Assembly: GCF_000688255.1 (NCBI RefSeq)
Contig: NZ_JHYS01000012.1
Coordinates: 1 to 64,000 of the forward strand
Direction: 5' to 3'
Length of the DNA stretch: 64,000 nt
Origin: Simplicispira psychrophila DSM 11588
GTDB taxonomy: Bacteria > Pseudomonadota > Gammaproteobacteria > Burkholderiales > Burkholderiaceae_C
Below are positions 62,521-64,000 of this stretch, one piece after another (position 1 is the first letter of the stretch; every line of letters starts with the position of its first letter). Made by a program: the position numbers and the translations under genes. A model generated the notes under the pieces. It was not told the DNA's origin. It made no database searches and saw only the letters and a program-made list of their open reading frames with translations.

Positions 62521-63915
62521 TTAACGCATGACAAACGACTCGCGGTGCAAGCGCCAGCGGCTGGGACCGCGGGCGTGCTGGTGCAGCGCATCGCCCAGAC
62601 CTTGCGGGCCGCAAAACCAAATATCCAGCGGGGCGGAACCGACTTGCAAATCCTGCGGCTGTAGGCGCTGGCCTTGGGCACCGCAATGCACCGTCAGCTG
62701 CACCGGCGGCTGTGCCTGCGCGCACAAATCCTGCAAGCGCGCCATCAGTGGATCGCGCTGGGCATGGGGCGTGCAGTAGTGCATATGTACCGGGGCAGCA
62801 TCGCGATCAGCCGGGACTATGCCCGGCTGGCGCGCTTCTAGCAGTGCCAAAAACGGCGTCACACCGACACCAGCCGCGACCCACACCTGCTGGCGGCGGC
62901 GGGAGCCCTCGCCGTCAAAACGGCCATAGGGCCCTTCAATATCCACGCGCTGACCGGCGCGCAGTTGCCGCTGCAAAGTACGGGTGTAGTCGCCCAGCGG
63001 CTTGATGACCAAGCGCAGCAGTTGTTCGCCCTCAGGACTGTTACCCAGCGCATTCGGCGCACTGGCAATGGTGAACGGGTGGGCGCCTTCGGCCGCATCA
63101 AAACGCACAAAGGCGAACTGACCGGCACGGTGGCCGCGCCAGCTCGGTGGCATGGCGCAAATCACCTCGATAGGTGCGCCGGCCTCCACACCGGTTGCCA
63201 CATCCCCCAGCACCGTGATCGAGTGAATCCGCGCCGCATGGCTGCGCAAACGCCCGACCCAGCCCGCCAACGACCACAGTGCAGCCAAACTGCCCAGTGC
63301 CAGCAGCGGTGCCATGATCACGCCCAGCGGCAATGCCCAGAAGGTCAGCGGCATCAGCGCCACCGCATGGAATGCCAGCGCCAAAAACAGCAGCGGCATG
63401 GCGCGGTGCAGCAAGCGCCAGTGCTTGTAGGGCAGCAAACGTGCAATCAGCGTCAGCACCACCATGGCGATCAGCAGATAAAAGGCCCACTCGCCCAAGT
63501 CTTTGGCAAAACCCCGAGCATCCGTCAGCCACGGGATAACCGCGTCGTGCTCAGGTTTGCCAGCACGGCCCCAGAAGGACTTGATCAAACCGCTAGATTC
63601 TTTCGCGCCCCAGTGGGCGATAGCGGTCAAGGCAGCCGCGATACCCGTCCATTTGTGCAGGCGATACACCTGATCCATGCCACCCATCAAGCGGTCTAGC
63701 AGCGGCAGGCGCAGGGCCAGCAGCATGATCAGCGCCATCAGGCTGATGCTCCACAGCCCGCTCACATAAATCGTGTGCTGGCGCAACTGCCACCAGCCCA
63801 AGGCAGCGCCTTGCGCGTTGACCAGTGGCGACACGCCCATCTCCGCCGGCGCGACGGCCATCCATGCCAGGGTAATGCCCAGCAGCCAAATTCCTAGTGC
63901 AACTTTGATACGCAT
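62521..63915 (-). CDS. Ferric-reductase-like transmembrane flavocytochrome
   Basis: A protein of about 464 residues. The N-terminal part has six membrane helices with heme-ligand-type His (VYRLHKWTGIAAALTAIAHW; HWRLLHRAMPLLFLALAFHA). The C-terminal part is an FAD/NAD(P)H reductase (GHRAGQFAFVRFDAAEGAHP with HPFTIASAP; VWVAAGVGVTPFLALLE; WFCGPQGLGDAL). It would carry electrons from cytoplasmic NAD(P)H through two hemes to the periplasm. Start: ATG 63915 (MRIKVALGIW); ATG 63948 adds 11 residues. It is the first gene of the redox operon. Confidence 0.85.
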   Translation of the reverse strand: MRIKVALGIWLLGITLAWMAVAPAEMGVSPLVNAQGAALGWWQLRQHTIYVSGLWSISLMALIMLLALRLPLLDRLMGGMDQVYRLHKWTGIAAALTAIAHWGAKESSGLIKSFWGRAGKPEHDAVIPWLTDARGFAKDLGEWAFYLLIAMVVLTLIARLLPYKHWRLLHRAMPLLFLALAFHAVALMPLTFWALPLGVIMAPLLALGSLAALWSLAGWVGRLRSHAARIHSITVLGDVATGVEAGAPIEVICAMPPSWRGHRAGQFAFVRFDAAEGAHPFTIASAPNALGNSPEGEQLLRLVIKPLGDYTRTLQRQLRAGQRVDIEGPYGRFDGEGSRRRQQVWVAAGVGVTPFLALLEARQPGIVPADRDAAPVHMHYCTPHAQRDPLMARLQDLCAQAQPPVQLTVHCGAQGQRLQPQDLQVGSAPLDIWFCGPQGLGDALHQHARGPSRWRLHRESFVMR

Positions 63916-63964
63916 GAGGTCAGGCCTTTTCTTTTTCGTTCCTTCCATTGTGGAAGATTCACCT

Positions 63965-63990
63965 TGAACGAATGCTGAAAGTCGCGTTCA
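63965..63990 (-). promoter_or_regulatory. Possible ECF-type promoter of the redox operon
   Basis: Minus strand TGAAC (63986-63990), 15 bases, CGTTCA (63965-63970). It shares the ATTCGTT/GTTCGTT -10 context with the two stronger sites but has one change in each element and a spacer one base shorter. Confidence 0.35.
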
Positions 63991-64000
63991 TCTTCTGTTC

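Overview
This window looks like chromosomal DNA of a GC-rich betaproteobacterium of the order Burkholderiales, most likely family Comamonadaceae. The evidence is the codon bias toward G/C at third positions, the lptA-lptB-rpoN cluster, a DUF3567 protein, a NarX/NarL-type pair, and a dispersed AGCTAT..AGCGCTT repeat that I associate with this family. No species can be named from the sequence alone.

Layout. 1-840 is AT-richer and holds a tRNA-like remnant and a small DUF6447-type gene. 873-3404 encodes a large secreted S-layer/RTX-like protein. 3755-16533 is a surface-polysaccharide locus: a DUF4214-methyltransferase, family 4 glycosyltransferases (one of them a double fusion), the Wzm/Wzt export ABC transporter, a YdcF-type protein, an acyltransferase, ManC and a DUF2304 membrane protein. 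A TacA/TacT-like toxin-antitoxin pair is embedded in it. 16739-18904 is groES-groEL under a sigma-32 promoter and a CIRCE element. 19026-25633 holds a PIN toxin, a THUMP rRNA methyltransferase, a chemoreceptor fragment, an SbmA/BacA-like ABC exporter, and a further glycosyltransferase and methyltransferase. 25686-32033 is a housekeeping block on the minus strand: rpoN, lptB, lptA, dsbA, a SPOR protein and argS. 32158-45148 holds two PsiF-like proteins, a LysR regulator, dctA with a divergent hybrid histidine kinase and a LuxR regulator, a fumarylacetoacetase-family enzyme, a DUF3108 protein, a DUF3567 protein and the NarL/NarX pair. 45202-53342 holds a ChaN lipoprotein, a PAS-GGDEF-EAL protein, purU, glcD and two Crp/Fnr regulators.

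The last 10 kb is the most interesting part. A three-gene overlapping operon (hypothetical protein, KaiC-like ATPase, GGDEF cyclase) runs leftward from 56144. Running rightward from 56305 is an ECF sigma factor, its zinc-finger anti-sigma factor and a periplasmic metal-sensor-like protein, followed by an exported DnrO-like protein. Running leftward from about 63.9 kb is a redox operon: ferric-reductase-like flavocytochrome, PepSY protein, DUF2271 protein, PepSY-flavodoxin-reductase and ApbE flavin transferase. The ECF gene and the DnrO-like gene share the promoter GGAAC-N16-CGTTGA, and a weaker relative lies just upstream of the redox operon. The DUF2271 protein carries a TGAS motif that fits the ApbE flavinylation consensus. 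I infer an ECF-controlled extracytoplasmic flavin redox system.

A dispersed repeat of about 50 bp occurs at nine or so places, including inside the reading frames of rpoN, chaN and the THUMP methyltransferase. Most start codons were chosen by ribosome-binding sites and family N-termini; uncertain ones are noted.
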